Positions 41,769-51,124 of a DNA stretch of 64,000 bases are shown here, piece after piece. The stretch lies in NCBI GenBank assembly GCA_023407175.1, contig JAEYMU010000056.1, positions 310,001 to 374,000 of the forward strand, written 5' to 3'. The notes beneath the pieces were generated by a model, which was given only the letters and a program-made list of their open reading frames with translations, had not been told where the DNA came from and ran no database searches. Both the position numbers and the translations under genes were made by a program. Numbering within the stretch: the stretch's first letter is position 1; every line of letters starts with the position of its first letter. This DNA comes from Bacillota bacterium (GTDB lineage Bacteria > Bacillota_A > Clostridia > Lachnospirales > Lachnospiraceae).

Positions 41769-42588
41769 TGAAATAGCTGGTACTCTCATATCCTACCTCC
41801 TCTGCGATTCTGGATATGCAAAAATCCGTAGTCCTAAGGAGCTGCTTTGCGTGGGATATCCGAATATACTGCAAATAGCTTGCAGGTGTCTGTCCGGCTG
41901 CCCTCTTAAATACCTTATAAAAGTAATCCTCGCTCATGGCGACTCTGGCGGCAATATCACTGATATAAATCTTTTCTTTATAGTGCTCTTCCATGTACCG
42001 GATTGCTTCCTTCACGACGGAAGCAGTCTGGGATCCGGGCTGGGAAACAGGCTCCCTGTGAATCAGGCCTGATTTATACAATTCGATGATTAAAAGCATC
42101 ATCCAGGCACGTATACTGTCCCTGCACAAGCTGTCCTCCTTCTTGTATTCCCTCATAATCTCATGAACAATTCCCCATATTCTTTGATTTTTCTCCGGTT
42201 CCTCCTTCTGTCCAAGAAAAGCGTCCAGTGAATACCGCTCCTCCTTAAGGGGCTCGACATAATCCTTGTGAAAGGTTCCCTGTCTGGAAATCTGCAATAT
42301 AGACCAGTCGAAAACACAAACAATGACACGGCAGCGGCTTCCCTTTATCTCATGTCCATAGTGTATCTCCTCCGGATTGACAAAGGCTATATCCCCAGGG
42401 CCCATAGAATACACCCGCTGATCGATTTCAAGTGTCAGATACCCTTCCTCTACCAGAATTATCTCTGTCTCCTTATGCCAGTGGCAGTATATAAATTCCT
42501 CATATTCGCCTTCCTTGATTTCCATCATAAGAAAAGGAAACTCAGGTAATGTATCAATGGACTGGTGCACAGCACGATTACGGTACAT
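41704..42588 (-). CDS. AraC-family regulator with cupin sensor domain
   Basis: A 294-residue regulator. The N-terminal cupin (about 15-110) has HWHKETEIILVEEGYLTLEID. The C-terminal double helix-turn-helix (about 195-294) has IYISDIAARVAMSEDYFYKVFKRAAGQTPASYLQYIRISHAKQLL, in parts: IAARVAMSEDYFYKVFK and IAEEVGYESTSYFIKQF. I start at 42588 after GGGAGGGAATT. It is divergent from the ABC-2 exporter operon and convergent with the EamA gene, so either may be its target. Confidence 0.88.
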   Translation of the reverse strand: MYRNRAVHQSIDTLPEFPFLMMEIKEGEYEEFIYCHWHKETEIILVEEGYLTLEIDQRVYSMGPGDIAFVNPEEIHYGHEIKGSRCRVIVCVFDWSILQISRQGTFHKDYVEPLKEERYSLDAFLGQKEEPEKNQRIWGIVHEIMREYKKEDSLCRDSIRAWMMLLIIELYKSGLIHREPVSQPGSQTASVVKEAIRYMEEHYKEKIYISDIAARVAMSEDYFYKVFKRAAGQTPASYLQYIRISHAKQLLRTTDFCISRIAEEVGYESTSYFIKQFHQLVFVTPKQFQMRLLK

Positions 42589-42653
42589 AATTCCCTCCCG
42601 ACAGCTTCTGTATATCATACTTCTTACAGAACAGAATTATTATATTTTTCGGC

Positions 42654-42672
42654 AGAATACTGAAAGTATTCT
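42654..42672. promoter_or_regulatory. Operator-like palindrome between AraC and ABC genes
   Basis: AGAATACT (42654-42661) and AGTATTCT (42665-42672) form a perfect 8-bp inverted repeat around GAA, in the divergent 133-bp gap just upstream of a TATAAT-like box. A regulator site is plausible; direct evidence is only the symmetry. Confidence 0.4.
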
Positions 42673-42721
42673 ATTCCGTAGTATAGTATAATTCTATTAT
42701 TAATACAAGGGGAGGAATCTG

Positions 42722-43714
42722 ATGTCAATTATAAATGTTGAGAATTTGTCAAAGACTTTTACCTACACGGAGAAGGAGGAAGGTCTGAAATATACCTTAA
42801 AAAACCTGATCCACCCGGTAAAAAAAGAGAAGAACGCTGTCAAATCCGTATCCTTCCAGGTTGATGAAGGAGAAATCGTAGGCTTTCTTGGCCCCAACGG
42901 CGCAGGAAAGACTACCACACTGAAAATGCTTTCCGGTATCCTGCACCCTACCTCCGGTGCCGCTTCCATTCTGGGCTATACGCCCTGGGAGCGTAAAAAT
43001 GATTATAAGCGTCAGTTTTCCATTGTTATGGGTCAGAAAAACCAACTATGGTGGGATCTGCCCGCTAATGAATCCTTATATTTGAATAAATGTATCTATG
43101 AAATTGAGGACAAACGGTATCAGGAGATTCTTAATACCCTGACAAGCCTGTTAGATATCAAGGATTTATTGAAGGTACAGGTAAGGCGCCTTTCCCTGGG
43201 TGAACGTATGAAAATGGAATTGGTCGCTGCGCTGCTGCACGAACCGAAGGTATTATTTCTGGATGAACCGACCATCGGCCTTGATCTGATTTCTCAAAAA
43301 AACATCCGAGAATTTATTGCGGATTATAATACAAAAAACAAAACCACAATCCTGTTAACCAGCCACTATATGCATGACATCGAGGATTTGTGCAAACGGA
43401 CTATCGTAATCAATCAGGGAGAGGTCATATATGACGGGAGCTTATCCCATATCAATCAGATGTTTACAAACCAGAAAATCATCAAGCTGCAGCTGGAAAC
43501 ACCGGCACGGTACTGCCTGCCTGATCTGTCCCTCTGTCAGGTCAAATCCAGAGAGGGTAATGTGATTACGCTTTCCGTATTGCGAAACCGGGTACGTCAG
43601 GTTGCCCAGGCCCTGTTAGACCAGTACCCCGTTATTGATCTGACCATCGAGGATATACCGCTGGAGGAAGGAATTGCATATTTATACCAGAAGGGATTGA
43701 AAACGAATGAATAG
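42722..43714 (+). CDS. ABC-2 exporter ATPase subunit
   Basis: A 330-residue ATP-binding protein of the COG4586 type. Walker A GPNGAGKTT, Q-loop region MGQKNQLWWD, a variant signature LSLGERMKME, Walker B VLFLDEP and the switch His in LLTSHYMHD are present. GGGGAGGAATCTG precedes the ATG. It energises the two permeases encoded directly downstream (8-bp overlap, then 2 bp). Substrate unknown; systems of this kind are uncharacterised exporters. Confidence 0.92.
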   Translation: MSIINVENLSKTFTYTEKEEGLKYTLKNLIHPVKKEKNAVKSVSFQVDEGEIVGFLGPNGAGKTTTLKMLSGILHPTSGAASILGYTPWERKNDYKRQFSIVMGQKNQLWWDLPANESLYLNKCIYEIEDKRYQEILNTLTSLLDIKDLLKVQVRRLSLGERMKMELVAALLHEPKVLFLDEPTIGLDLISQKNIREFIADYNTKNKTTILLTSHYMHDIEDLCKRTIVINQGEVIYDGSLSHINQMFTNQKIIKLQLETPARYCLPDLSLCQVKSREGNVITLSVLRNRVRQVAQALLDQYPVIDLTIEDIPLEEGIAYLYQKGLKTNE

Positions 43715-44516
43715 AACCAAGAAATATAAACAGGCCTTCCTGCTGGGGCTTCAAAATTCCATGGCATACCGGGCCAATTTTTTCCTAAGCCTGTTAAGCA
43801 GTATGATTCCCATGATAATGCAGATATTCCTGTGGACCGCTGTGTTTCATAATTCCAGGGAAGCCACCGTCTACGGCTACAGCTTAAGCGGCATGCTGTC
43901 CTATGTCATTATTGCAGCCATCGTATCCAAGCTCGTGGACACCAGCGTCAAGTGGGAAATCCATGGGGATATTAAAGAAGGCGGGTTAAGCAAATATATG
44001 ATCAGGCCCATCGGTTATCTCCGCTTTCGGGTTGCCAGCTTCCTAGGGCAGAAATGTCCGCAGACCCTTGTGGTTCTACTGGCTCTTACCATAAGCCTGA
44101 TGATCCTAAGCCGCTTCCTGCCCCTAGCCTTAACTCCCGGAAGAATGCTGCTTTTTCTGGCGGCTTCAGTACTGGCACTATGCTTGAACCTGGTCATTGC
44201 CTTTATCGTATCTGCCGCTGCCTTCTGGCTGACGGAGGCCTGGTCCCTTTATATGATATCCGATGTCATCCTCTTACTTGTCAGCGGCGGTGTGTTTCCC
44301 CTTGAATTATTCGGCACTACCTTAAAAACCATACTATCCTGCCTGCCGTTTCAGTATACCATTTATTTCCCGGCCAATATACTGAACGGAAGCCTGTCCT
44401 ATGATAAAATTGCACAGGGAATGGCACTCCAGCTGGTGTGGATCTTTGTTTTGACTGTTATCAATAATTTTGTGTGGAAAACCGGCCAGAAAAAATATGT
44501 GGCCGTAGGAGGTTGA
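43707..44516 (+). CDS. ABC-2 exporter permease 1
   Basis: A 269-residue permease with six membrane helices, COG4587-like, containing FQYTIYFPANILNG near the end, a family mark. It overlaps the ATPase gene by 8 bp, with GAAGGGATTG before the ATG. It shares the segment MAYRANFFLSLL with permease 2 (MTYRANFFLMIL), so the two arose by duplication and probably form a heterodimer. Confidence 0.88.
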   Translation: MNRTKKYKQAFLLGLQNSMAYRANFFLSLLSSMIPMIMQIFLWTAVFHNSREATVYGYSLSGMLSYVIIAAIVSKLVDTSVKWEIHGDIKEGGLSKYMIRPIGYLRFRVASFLGQKCPQTLVVLLALTISLMILSRFLPLALTPGRMLLFLAASVLALCLNLVIAFIVSAAAFWLTEAWSLYMISDVILLLVSGGVFPLELFGTTLKTILSCLPFQYTIYFPANILNGSLSYDKIAQGMALQLVWIFVLTVINNFVWKTGQKKYVAVGG

Positions 44517-44518
44517 TT

Positions 44519-45322
44519 ATGCTGCATTCCTTTGTCCATCATCTTAAAATATACGGAGCCTTTTGCAGAAATTCCCTAATCAAACAAATGACCTACCGGG
44601 CCAATTTCTTCCTGATGATACTGGTGGAATGCATGTTTCTTCTGTGGAAGCTTTTGTACACCTTTATCGTCTCCGGGACAGGCGTTTCCCTCAACGGAAT
44701 TAATTCCGACAAGATGTTCCTGTTCTCCGGCTCCTTTCTTTTGATGACCGGAATTTATCTTGCCTTCTTTTTCTATAATTTTTCAAATATCCAGCAGCTG
44801 GTCGGAGAAGGCGCCCTGGACTTATACATGACCAAGCCCGTATCCCTCCAATTCATGGTTACCTTAAGGAATGTGGATACCGGAACACCTATTCCCAATA
44901 TCCTGGGCGGTTTGGTTATTTTAATCCACGGCTGGAGAAAAGCAGAAATCCCTGTGGATTTTGTACATATCGCCGGCTACCTTCTCTTCTTTGTCTGTGG
45001 ACTGGTTACTGCCTATTCCGTTATGCTTGCACCGCAGCTGTTAAGCTTTATTTTAATCCGCGGTTCCGCCCTGCGCGAAATTTCAGATGCCCTGTGGGAT
45101 ACCAACAGCATGCCCATGACCATTTATGCCAAGGGAATTCAGTTGGTGGGAAGCTATATTCTCCCCCTGTTCGTCATCTCGAATTATGCCACCATGTTTA
45201 TCCTGGGCAGGCTGACTCCTCTTACCTGTCTGTGGGGGCTCCTTGCACCCGTTGTCTTTCTTTTTCTGGTACGGCTACTATGGAAATGTATGCTGAAGCA
45301 TTATAGCAGTGCCAGCAGCTAA
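44519..45322 (+). CDS. ABC-2 exporter permease 2
   Basis: A 267-residue permease of the COG3694 type with six helices and the family segment GEGALDLYMTKPVSLQFMVTLR. It starts two bases after the permease 1 stop, seven bases after GTAGGAGG. The longer in-frame start at 44474 lies inside permease 1 and is not needed. Its last codons form one arm of the terminator. Confidence 0.88.
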   Translation: MLHSFVHHLKIYGAFCRNSLIKQMTYRANFFLMILVECMFLLWKLLYTFIVSGTGVSLNGINSDKMFLFSGSFLLMTGIYLAFFFYNFSNIQQLVGEGALDLYMTKPVSLQFMVTLRNVDTGTPIPNILGGLVILIHGWRKAEIPVDFVHIAGYLLFFVCGLVTAYSVMLAPQLLSFILIRGSALREISDALWDTNSMPMTIYAKGIQLVGSYILPLFVISNYATMFILGRLTPLTCLWGLLAPVVFLFLVRLLWKCMLKHYSSASS

Positions 45323-45334
45323 GGCTGCTGGCAC
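45309..45334. terminator. Terminator hairpin sharing the permease stop codon
   Basis: GTGCCAGCAGC (45309-45319) and GCTGCTGGCAC (45324-45334) enclose a TAAG loop that includes the permease TAA. TTTG follows on the plus strand. It also lies 10 bp past the stop of the convergent LRR gene. Confidence 0.7.
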
Positions 45335-45343
45335 TTTGTTATC

Positions 45344-47608
45344 TTATAGCTTAAAATCGCAGGTTAGTTTTGGATATAGCTTACGAAGGGGACTATAATC
45401 GGATATTTTATTTCCGCTTAAATACAGCTCCTTCAGCTTAACCAGGGTTTTCAGAGCCGTAACGGATTTTATCTGATTATCCTTCAGGTACAGCTTTTCC
45501 AATGCAACCAGCTTGGTTAGGGAAGTAACCGTAGATATTTTATTGCCGTTTAAGGATAACAGCTTAAGCTTGGTCAGCCCTGCCAGCGGCGTTATATCAC
45601 TGATGGTGTTTCGCTGCAGGTACAGGGTTTCCAGAGCGGTCAGCTTTTTCAGTGTCTTGATATTCACCAGCTTATTATTGGATACATTCAGGTATTGAAG
45701 CTTCGTCAGGGAAGCCAGGCTGGTGATATCGCTGATCTGATTATAATCGAGGGACAATTGTGTCAGCTTGGTCAGCTTCTTTAAGCTATCCGTCTTCTGA
45801 ATACTGTTATTTCCGATTTCCAGTATCTCAAGCTTGGTCAATTTACTAAGAGCTGTTATGGTTTTTATCTTATTCTCACGCAGATACAGCTCACGCAGCT
45901 TTGTTAAGGATGCCAGGGAGCTTATTGAGCTTATCTGGTTGCCGTTGAGGGAAAGCACCTCAAGCTTGGTCAGCTTACTTAAGGCACTGATATCTGTTAT
46001 GCTGTTGCGCTGAAGATAAAGCACCCGAAGCTTTGTCAGGCTCCCGACATAGGTAATACTTTTGAGGCTAAGCTGGCTTGCGGACAGATACTCCAGATTG
46101 GTAAGCTGTTTTAAATCCTTAAGACTCTTTACCGTCCCGGACAGCTTCAGGCGGTATATGCCTTGAAGGTCATAGACAGACAGCTTTCCCGTTGCCTTGC
46201 CGAGCTTATCCCGAACAGACTGCTCCACTGCCTTATCCGTAAAGGTAACATAGCTGCTGCTTCCTGCCGGCTTTGTAGCGTAGGAGTCCATTGCCGAAAC
46301 AATCGTTGTCCACCCGTTCAGATAATATTTCTTTCCCGTAGCATCGTCATAATCCGGAACATTAGCAAGACTCCAGAGGGAGATTCCTCCCAGTCCATAA
46401 GTCTTCGCCAGATTAATCTTGGCAAGGATGCTGTTGCTGTCCTCATAAAGTATAATATTGAAGGAGCTGTCCTTGGTATTATAGTATTGAAGATAAGGGC
46501 TTTGCAGCTCATTATTATAGCCATAGGTAATGTTTTGCCCGTAACCGTCCGTATTATCAACTCTTGCCTTAATGGACTGGTACAAGGGAGTAAGCCTTCC
46601 CTCCCGACTCAGGGTCGTACCGGCCAGCTTCTCCCAGCCCGCCGCACTGCTGACATCAAAGCGCCACTGTGCGCTGTCAAAGGCTATCTGAAGCCATACC
46701 TTGGAAAGCTCCGACGAATCAGAGGCCGCACTCTGTATCTCATTCAAAGCCTGCCGGACAGACACAATAGGAGCCATACTGCTGATCGGCTCCAGAACAT
46801 CATAACCGGAGTATTGCAAAACTTGTGTCTTGGAGAGCTTTTGTGTCGGCTCATAATCATGCGCCATGATAATAACCCGGTCTGCTACGTCAAGTATGTC
46901 CGCATAGGCATAGCCATCATAATAAACCCCTGGATTTACTGCTACATAAAGAGTTTTATTAATAGCTGTCAGCTGACTTTTTAAATCATTCAGAAATTGT
47001 ACCAGATATGTACTGATCGGCTGTCCGTTATACAGCAATGTCTTATTATTGCTGTCCGTATTTCGCAAGCCCTCAAAGTCAATTACCACCCCATCATAAT
47101 AAATTTCCTCTCCCTGCGTAATATCTGTCTGTAGGCTGTTAACAATCGTATTGATCAGGACTGTCCGCTGATCCGCATCGGGTAGCAGCTCCGTAGCATC
47201 GCTGCCCTCCATATAGATGCTTAATTGGATCGTCTTGCCCTCATTCCTGGCATATTCCACCGGCAGCAGATAATCCGTAGGATAATAAAAGCTGTTATTT
47301 CCGTTCTTTCCCTTTACCGTATTCAGGCTTGCAGGGTCTTTTACGTCCACCCGGCTCCAGGCAAAGCTTATGGAATCCAGACTGTCTATGTACTCTTTCA
47401 TCTGCTCGGAGAAAACTGCATTGGAGGGATAGAAGGCATGAAGCTCGCCCCCGGAGGAGTTACTGCTCGTGGCAGCCAAAGCAATACCTGGCTTAAAGCC
47501 ACCTGTAATAATTATAAGTAAACCGATACATAACGGGAGTATATACGGAATTGGGCCGGCATTTAATATACTCCGGATGATACCGGCATTTTTATTCTGT
47601 TTTCGCAC
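45344..47608 (-). CDS. Secreted GH18-like domain fused to 11 leucine-rich repeats
   Basis: A 754-residue exported protein. An N-terminal hydrophobic segment/signal (about 15-45) is followed by a GH18-type barrel (60-440). Its catalytic line DGVVIDFE (D172, D177, E179) matches the DxxDxDxE pattern in essentials; MAHDYEP and GISLWSLA are also family-like, as in YaaH/SleL spore or cell-wall hydrolases. Residues about 500-741 are eleven 22-residue internalin-type LRRs (TKLxxLxLxxNxIxxIxxL). This couples a possible glycan hydrolase to a protein-binding surface. The start is GTG at 47608 after AAGGAGGTAATAGCA; the frame's far TTG lacks a site. Confidence 0.85.
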   Translation of the reverse strand: MRKQNKNAGIIRSILNAGPIPYILPLCIGLLIIITGGFKPGIALAATSSNSSGGELHAFYPSNAVFSEQMKEYIDSLDSISFAWSRVDVKDPASLNTVKGKNGNNSFYYPTDYLLPVEYARNEGKTIQLSIYMEGSDATELLPDADQRTVLINTIVNSLQTDITQGEEIYYDGVVIDFEGLRNTDSNNKTLLYNGQPISTYLVQFLNDLKSQLTAINKTLYVAVNPGVYYDGYAYADILDVADRVIIMAHDYEPTQKLSKTQVLQYSGYDVLEPISSMAPIVSVRQALNEIQSAASDSSELSKVWLQIAFDSAQWRFDVSSAAGWEKLAGTTLSREGRLTPLYQSIKARVDNTDGYGQNITYGYNNELQSPYLQYYNTKDSSFNIILYEDSNSILAKINLAKTYGLGGISLWSLANVPDYDDATGKKYYLNGWTTIVSAMDSYATKPAGSSSYVTFTDKAVEQSVRDKLGKATGKLSVYDLQGIYRLKLSGTVKSLKDLKQLTNLEYLSASQLSLKSITYVGSLTKLRVLYLQRNSITDISALSKLTKLEVLSLNGNQISSISSLASLTKLRELYLRENKIKTITALSKLTKLEILEIGNNSIQKTDSLKKLTKLTQLSLDYNQISDITSLASLTKLQYLNVSNNKLVNIKTLKKLTALETLYLQRNTISDITPLAGLTKLKLLSLNGNKISTVTSLTKLVALEKLYLKDNQIKSVTALKTLVKLKELYLSGNKISDYSPLRKLYPKLTCDFKL
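45386..46111 (-). repeat. Leucine-rich-repeat coding array, 11 x 66 bp
   Basis: Eleven tandem in-frame 66-bp units encoding 22-residue LRRs. The nucleotide units vary and have no constant spacer, so this is a protein repeat, not a CRISPR array. Confidence 0.9.
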
Positions 47609-47781
47609 TGCTATTACCTCCTTACACTTTATCAATATTCGATAACCTGAACCAAGTATACCACCATCCTGCAATAAATTCAAATTTTAGCAGCTGTAAA
47701 ATTATAACAAAATTGATATTTTCTTTCTCCTCCAACTATGTTATGATGAGACTATTCCAATCATAAGGAGATGTCAGGCTG

Positions 47782-48546
47782 ATGCATACAAAGCAGTTTC
47801 TAATAACCATTCCCGCCGGCAAACGGCTGATAGCCAAGGCAGTGACAGCACTGGAGCAAATCAAAAGAGCACTGGAAACAAATACGATTGCAATTGTCGC
47901 CGGAACCACAAATGCCTACATAGCTGAGGAATTACTCGGCATCATCGGAAAGAAGGGGGATTTTTCAAGAAATCACTTTTTTCGCGGAGTGACCACCGCC
48001 CCCGGTAAAAGTATAAAACCCGGAGGGGAAAGCTTCCTTAACAGCGATATTGTAATTGAAAAGGGAAGCTGGCAGAAGGGAAAAACCATATTTGATGCGG
48101 CCCCGGAGCTTGGCAGCGGAGACATTATTCTGAAAGGAGCCAATGCAGTCAACGCCCTTAGAACCCAGGCAGGAATTTTAATCGGCAATCCGACGCTTGG
48201 CACCAGCAACTCCATTCTACAGGCTGTGATCGGAAAACGTGCAGAACTCATCCTTCCCATCGGCCTGGAGAAGAGAGTTCCGGGAGATATCAACCAGATT
48301 GCCGCCATGCTTAACCATCCCGGTGCTTCCGGCTTACGGATGCTTCCGGTCAACGGAACCATAATCACGGAACTGGAGGCAATCGAGCTTCTGACCGGCG
48401 CAACGGCAGAGCTGATTGCAAGCGGGGGCATCTGTGGTGCGGAGGGCGGCTATTGGCTCGCTGTCAGCGGTACCAAGGAACAGCTGAAAACAGTAAGCGG
48501 ACTCTATGACCTCATAGCAAATGAACCACCCTTTTGTGAGGGTTAG
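47782..48546 (+). CDS. Unknown protein, possibly ISOCOT-like fold
   Basis: A 254-residue soluble protein that I cannot assign to a named family. It has glycine-rich turns typical of the isomerase/CoA-transferase/DeoR-sensor fold: IAIVAGTTNAYIAEELL near the start, DIILKGANAVN, GLEKRVPGD and ASGGICGAEGGYWLAV near the end. By comparison a sugar-phosphate-type ligand site near GTTN is possible; this is inference. AAGGAGATGTCAGGCTG precedes the ATG. It is a single-gene unit closed by a strong terminator. Confidence 0.7.
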   Translation: MHTKQFLITIPAGKRLIAKAVTALEQIKRALETNTIAIVAGTTNAYIAEELLGIIGKKGDFSRNHFFRGVTTAPGKSIKPGGESFLNSDIVIEKGSWQKGKTIFDAAPELGSGDIILKGANAVNALRTQAGILIGNPTLGTSNSILQAVIGKRAELILPIGLEKRVPGDINQIAAMLNHPGASGLRMLPVNGTIITELEAIELLTGATAELIASGGICGAEGGYWLAVSGTKEQLKTVSGLYDLIANEPPFCEG

Positions 48547-48615
48547 CCACAGCCTCCTTCCTGTCAACTATAAATCGCCGACCAGGGATGTAATTCCTTA
48601 TTGTATAAAAATAAC

Positions 48616-48642
48616 CGCGGTCCGGCAGGTTACCGGACCGCG
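48616..48642. terminator. Strong bidirectional terminator
   Basis: CGCGGTCCGG (48616-48625) pairs with CCGGACCGCG (48633-48642) over a 7-base loop. T-rich tracts follow on both strands. It serves the 47782 gene and, on the minus strand, the flotillin operon. Confidence 0.88.
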
Positions 48643-48672
48643 TTGTTTTCACAAGCTTTATAATAAACGGGA

Positions 48673-50268
48673 TTACTCAGTTATCTCCTGTACCGTATCC
48701 TTTCCAAGCCCGGTTACATTGACATTCTTTGTTGTCTTTGCCTCAAGACTGTCGGCCATAATAATACTCTTCATATCGATACCTACCGAGCTTTGCACCG
48801 TATCGAACACCTTAGCCAGTACCGTAGGAACATTCTCCGATACGCTGTCGATGCCTCCGCCGTATATCTTGATATCCGATATCTGGCTTAAAGGCTCTGC
48901 AACTGCTCTCGCAAGCTCCGGCAGCTTCTCGATTAGCTTATCTGCCATAGCAGCTCCGGTATACTTCTTGTAGGCCTCCGCCCTCTTCTCCATTGCCTCT
49001 GCTTCTGCCAGACCCTTGGCTCTGATAGCTTCCGCCTCTGCCAGACCTACCGCTGCAATCGCCTTCGCCCTGGCTTCACCGCTGATCATCTGTGCATCAG
49101 CCTCTGCCTTTGCCTTTAACTTAATCGCTTCTGCTTCCGCACTGGCCTCCGCCTTCTGTGCCTCGGCTCTTGCCTCTGCTTCTGCTATCTTCGCATATTT
49201 CTCAGCATCCGCTTCCGCCCTCTTTTGCTCTCTTTCCGCATTAGCCGGCTCTACTACCTTTGTCTTTAATTCCTCGCGGGTTTTTTCAGCACGGCGCTGC
49301 TCCAACTCAATCTGCTTTAATTCCCTTGCAATATCAACCTGCAGCTGGGCCTCCTGCAGCTCCTTCTGCTTTTGCTGCTTTAAGATATCCGCCTCCATCT
49401 GTGCAGAGATAACCTCCTTGTCGGTTATGCTCTTTTGGATTTCATAGGCGGCATCTGCTTTGGCCTTTGCAGACTCCTGTTCCATCCTGTATTCTGCTTC
49501 CCGGACTTCCTTAGCCTTAATAGCGGCACTTACCTCTGTCTCAGCCTCAAGTCTTGCTTTCTCGCCTTCCTTGGTTGCTTCCGCCTTCTTAATGGATTCT
49601 TCCTTTAATGCAATTGCCTGAGCGATTTCAGCATCTTTCTTCTTTTCTGCAATCTGCTTGGCACCCAGAGCCCGGATATATCCGTTGGTATCATTGACAT
49701 CCTTGATCGAGAAATCCTTCAGCTCAAGACCCATCTCACCGATCTTGGTTCCAACTACCTCCTGAACCTTGGCTGAAAATGCCTCCCGGTCATTATAGAT
49801 CTGCTCCACTGTCATGGACGCTACAATTTCACGCAGCTTACCTTCCAGTATTAATGTTACCTGGTCGGCAATTGATTTCTGAATCTGCTGCTCGTTTACC
49901 CCGGTAAACTGCTCGATTGCAGCATAGATACTTTCATGTGTATTTCTGACCTTGATTACAGCAGTACCAAGCACATCAATCGGAACACCCTGTGACGACA
50001 TCGTCTGTGAGGTGCTGATATTCAACTGGATATTACCCAGAGAAATAATATCGGTTCTCTCCAAAACAGGTATTACAATTCCACCCCCGCCGGTGATTAC
50101 CTTCTTACGAATACCGGTAACTACCATTGCCTTATCCTGGGGTACCTTTTTCCACATCCGCAAAATCAGGGAAATGATCAGGATTGCCGCTAATACCAGT
50201 AATATCGTGATGATAATCGGAGCAACTGCTCCCCCGGAACTATCCCCTGTTGTGTACGCTAATAACAT
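48673..50268 (-). CDS. floT: Flotillin-like SPFH membrane-scaffold protein
   Basis: A 531-residue protein like Bacillus FloT/YuaG, which organises membrane microdomains. An N-terminal anchor (about 15-37) is followed by the SPFH/PHB domain (40-205, with GGGGIVIPVLERTDIISLG), a long Ala/Glu/Lys-rich coiled coil (210-440) with repeated EAEA-type segments, and a C-terminal flotillin region (450-531, with KLPELARAVAEPLSQISDIKIYGG). GGAGGATTTCAA precedes the ATG. It is 39 bp downstream of the NfeD-like gene, the usual YuaF-YuaG pair. Confidence 0.92.
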   Translation of the reverse strand: MLLAYTTGDSSGGAVAPIIITILLVLAAILIISLILRMWKKVPQDKAMVVTGIRKKVITGGGGIVIPVLERTDIISLGNIQLNISTSQTMSSQGVPIDVLGTAVIKVRNTHESIYAAIEQFTGVNEQQIQKSIADQVTLILEGKLREIVASMTVEQIYNDREAFSAKVQEVVGTKIGEMGLELKDFSIKDVNDTNGYIRALGAKQIAEKKKDAEIAQAIALKEESIKKAEATKEGEKARLEAETEVSAAIKAKEVREAEYRMEQESAKAKADAAYEIQKSITDKEVISAQMEADILKQQKQKELQEAQLQVDIARELKQIELEQRRAEKTREELKTKVVEPANAEREQKRAEADAEKYAKIAEAEARAEAQKAEASAEAEAIKLKAKAEADAQMISGEARAKAIAAVGLAEAEAIRAKGLAEAEAMEKRAEAYKKYTGAAMADKLIEKLPELARAVAEPLSQISDIKIYGGGIDSVSENVPTVLAKVFDTVQSSVGIDMKSIIMADSLEAKTTKNVNVTGLGKDTVQEITE

Positions 50269-50307
50269 TTGAAATCCTCCTTATTATTTATTTTGCCATT
50301 GGCATTG

Positions 50308-50937
50308 TTACTCATATTTGTTCTTCGGTTCTACGATGAATACACCATCCCTGAATTCCTTGGCCCTTACAATTCTTCCAGATTTAAGCGTCAGGCTATC
50401 GTCCCCGCATCTTGCAGGATAGCTGACCCTCTGGTTCTTTAAGGTTATAAAGCTTACACTCCCCAGCTGACCCGGAAGTACAGTATCAACGATCTTTCCA
50501 TCATAGAGCAGCAGCTCATTTTCATCTATTCCGCTGTTACCCCTTTGCACCTTCTTTAAGGACTTGATCATCGTCTGCACAACAACACAGGCCAGATAAC
50601 CGAATATAACCGCCAACAGGAAGGTGAGAAGCTTTCCCCTGTGGGCAAAGGTCATTAACGCCCCGGTTGCTCCAAAGAAGATTGCCAGAGCCGATATTGA
50701 CAGCAAGGAGGTAGGAAGAAGCCCGATCGAAAATAGGGATTCCGTTCCCACTGTCATATTTGTTCCCGCATCTGCGGCCGTTGCCGTATCCACCGACACG
50801 TCATGGCTGACATCAATATCACTGTCAGCATCCATTCCGGTATCCGTATCCATACCATCGGAAAGAAAGCCCGTAAGAAAGCTGACAAAGGGCAGCACCA
50901 GACCCCCGGCAAAAAAGCATAAGTATACAGTTAGCAT
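50308..50937 (-). CDS. NfeD/YuaF-like flotillin partner
   Basis: A 209-residue membrane protein. Helices lie at about 2-22, 75-98 and 100-122, an Asp/Thr-rich extracellular loop (25-65) lies between the first two, and the C-terminal OB-fold domain (about 140-205) has GQLGSVSFITLKNQRVSYPARC. It forms a pair with the flotillin gene, as YuaF does with YuaG. I start at 50937 (MLTVYLCFF) after GGGGGAATGCTTC; the longer frame (to 51039) has no site. Confidence 0.85.
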   Translation of the reverse strand: MLTVYLCFFAGGLVLPFVSFLTGFLSDGMDTDTGMDADSDIDVSHDVSVDTATAADAGTNMTVGTESLFSIGLLPTSLLSISALAIFFGATGALMTFAHRGKLLTFLLAVIFGYLACVVVQTMIKSLKKVQRGNSGIDENELLLYDGKIVDTVLPGQLGSVSFITLKNQRVSYPARCGDDSLTLKSGRIVRAKEFRDGVFIVEPKNKYE

Positions 50938-51124
50938 GAAGCATTCCCCCTGAATAACATCATCGATGATGGCCCGGTTGTTTTTGCTATGCTGTACAAA
51001 TACCGGCCTCAAGTAATAGTATAGCGATAACCGCAACATTTTTCAATCAATTCTGCTAATTTAAACCGTATCTTAATGAAAGCTTAATTATTCCAAGGCT
51101 TTTATCATAATTATGGCTTATATT

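Noticed and set aside
45386..46111. Regular repeats that might suggest a CRISPR array
   Set aside because: The 66-bp period is in frame and encodes leucine-rich repeats; no constant repeat with unique spacers.
49016..49447. 143-codon plus-strand frame, Ala/Ser-rich, opposite the flotillin gene
   Set aside because: It is the antisense shadow of the Ala/Glu-rich coiled coil, with low-complexity composition and no ribosome-binding site.
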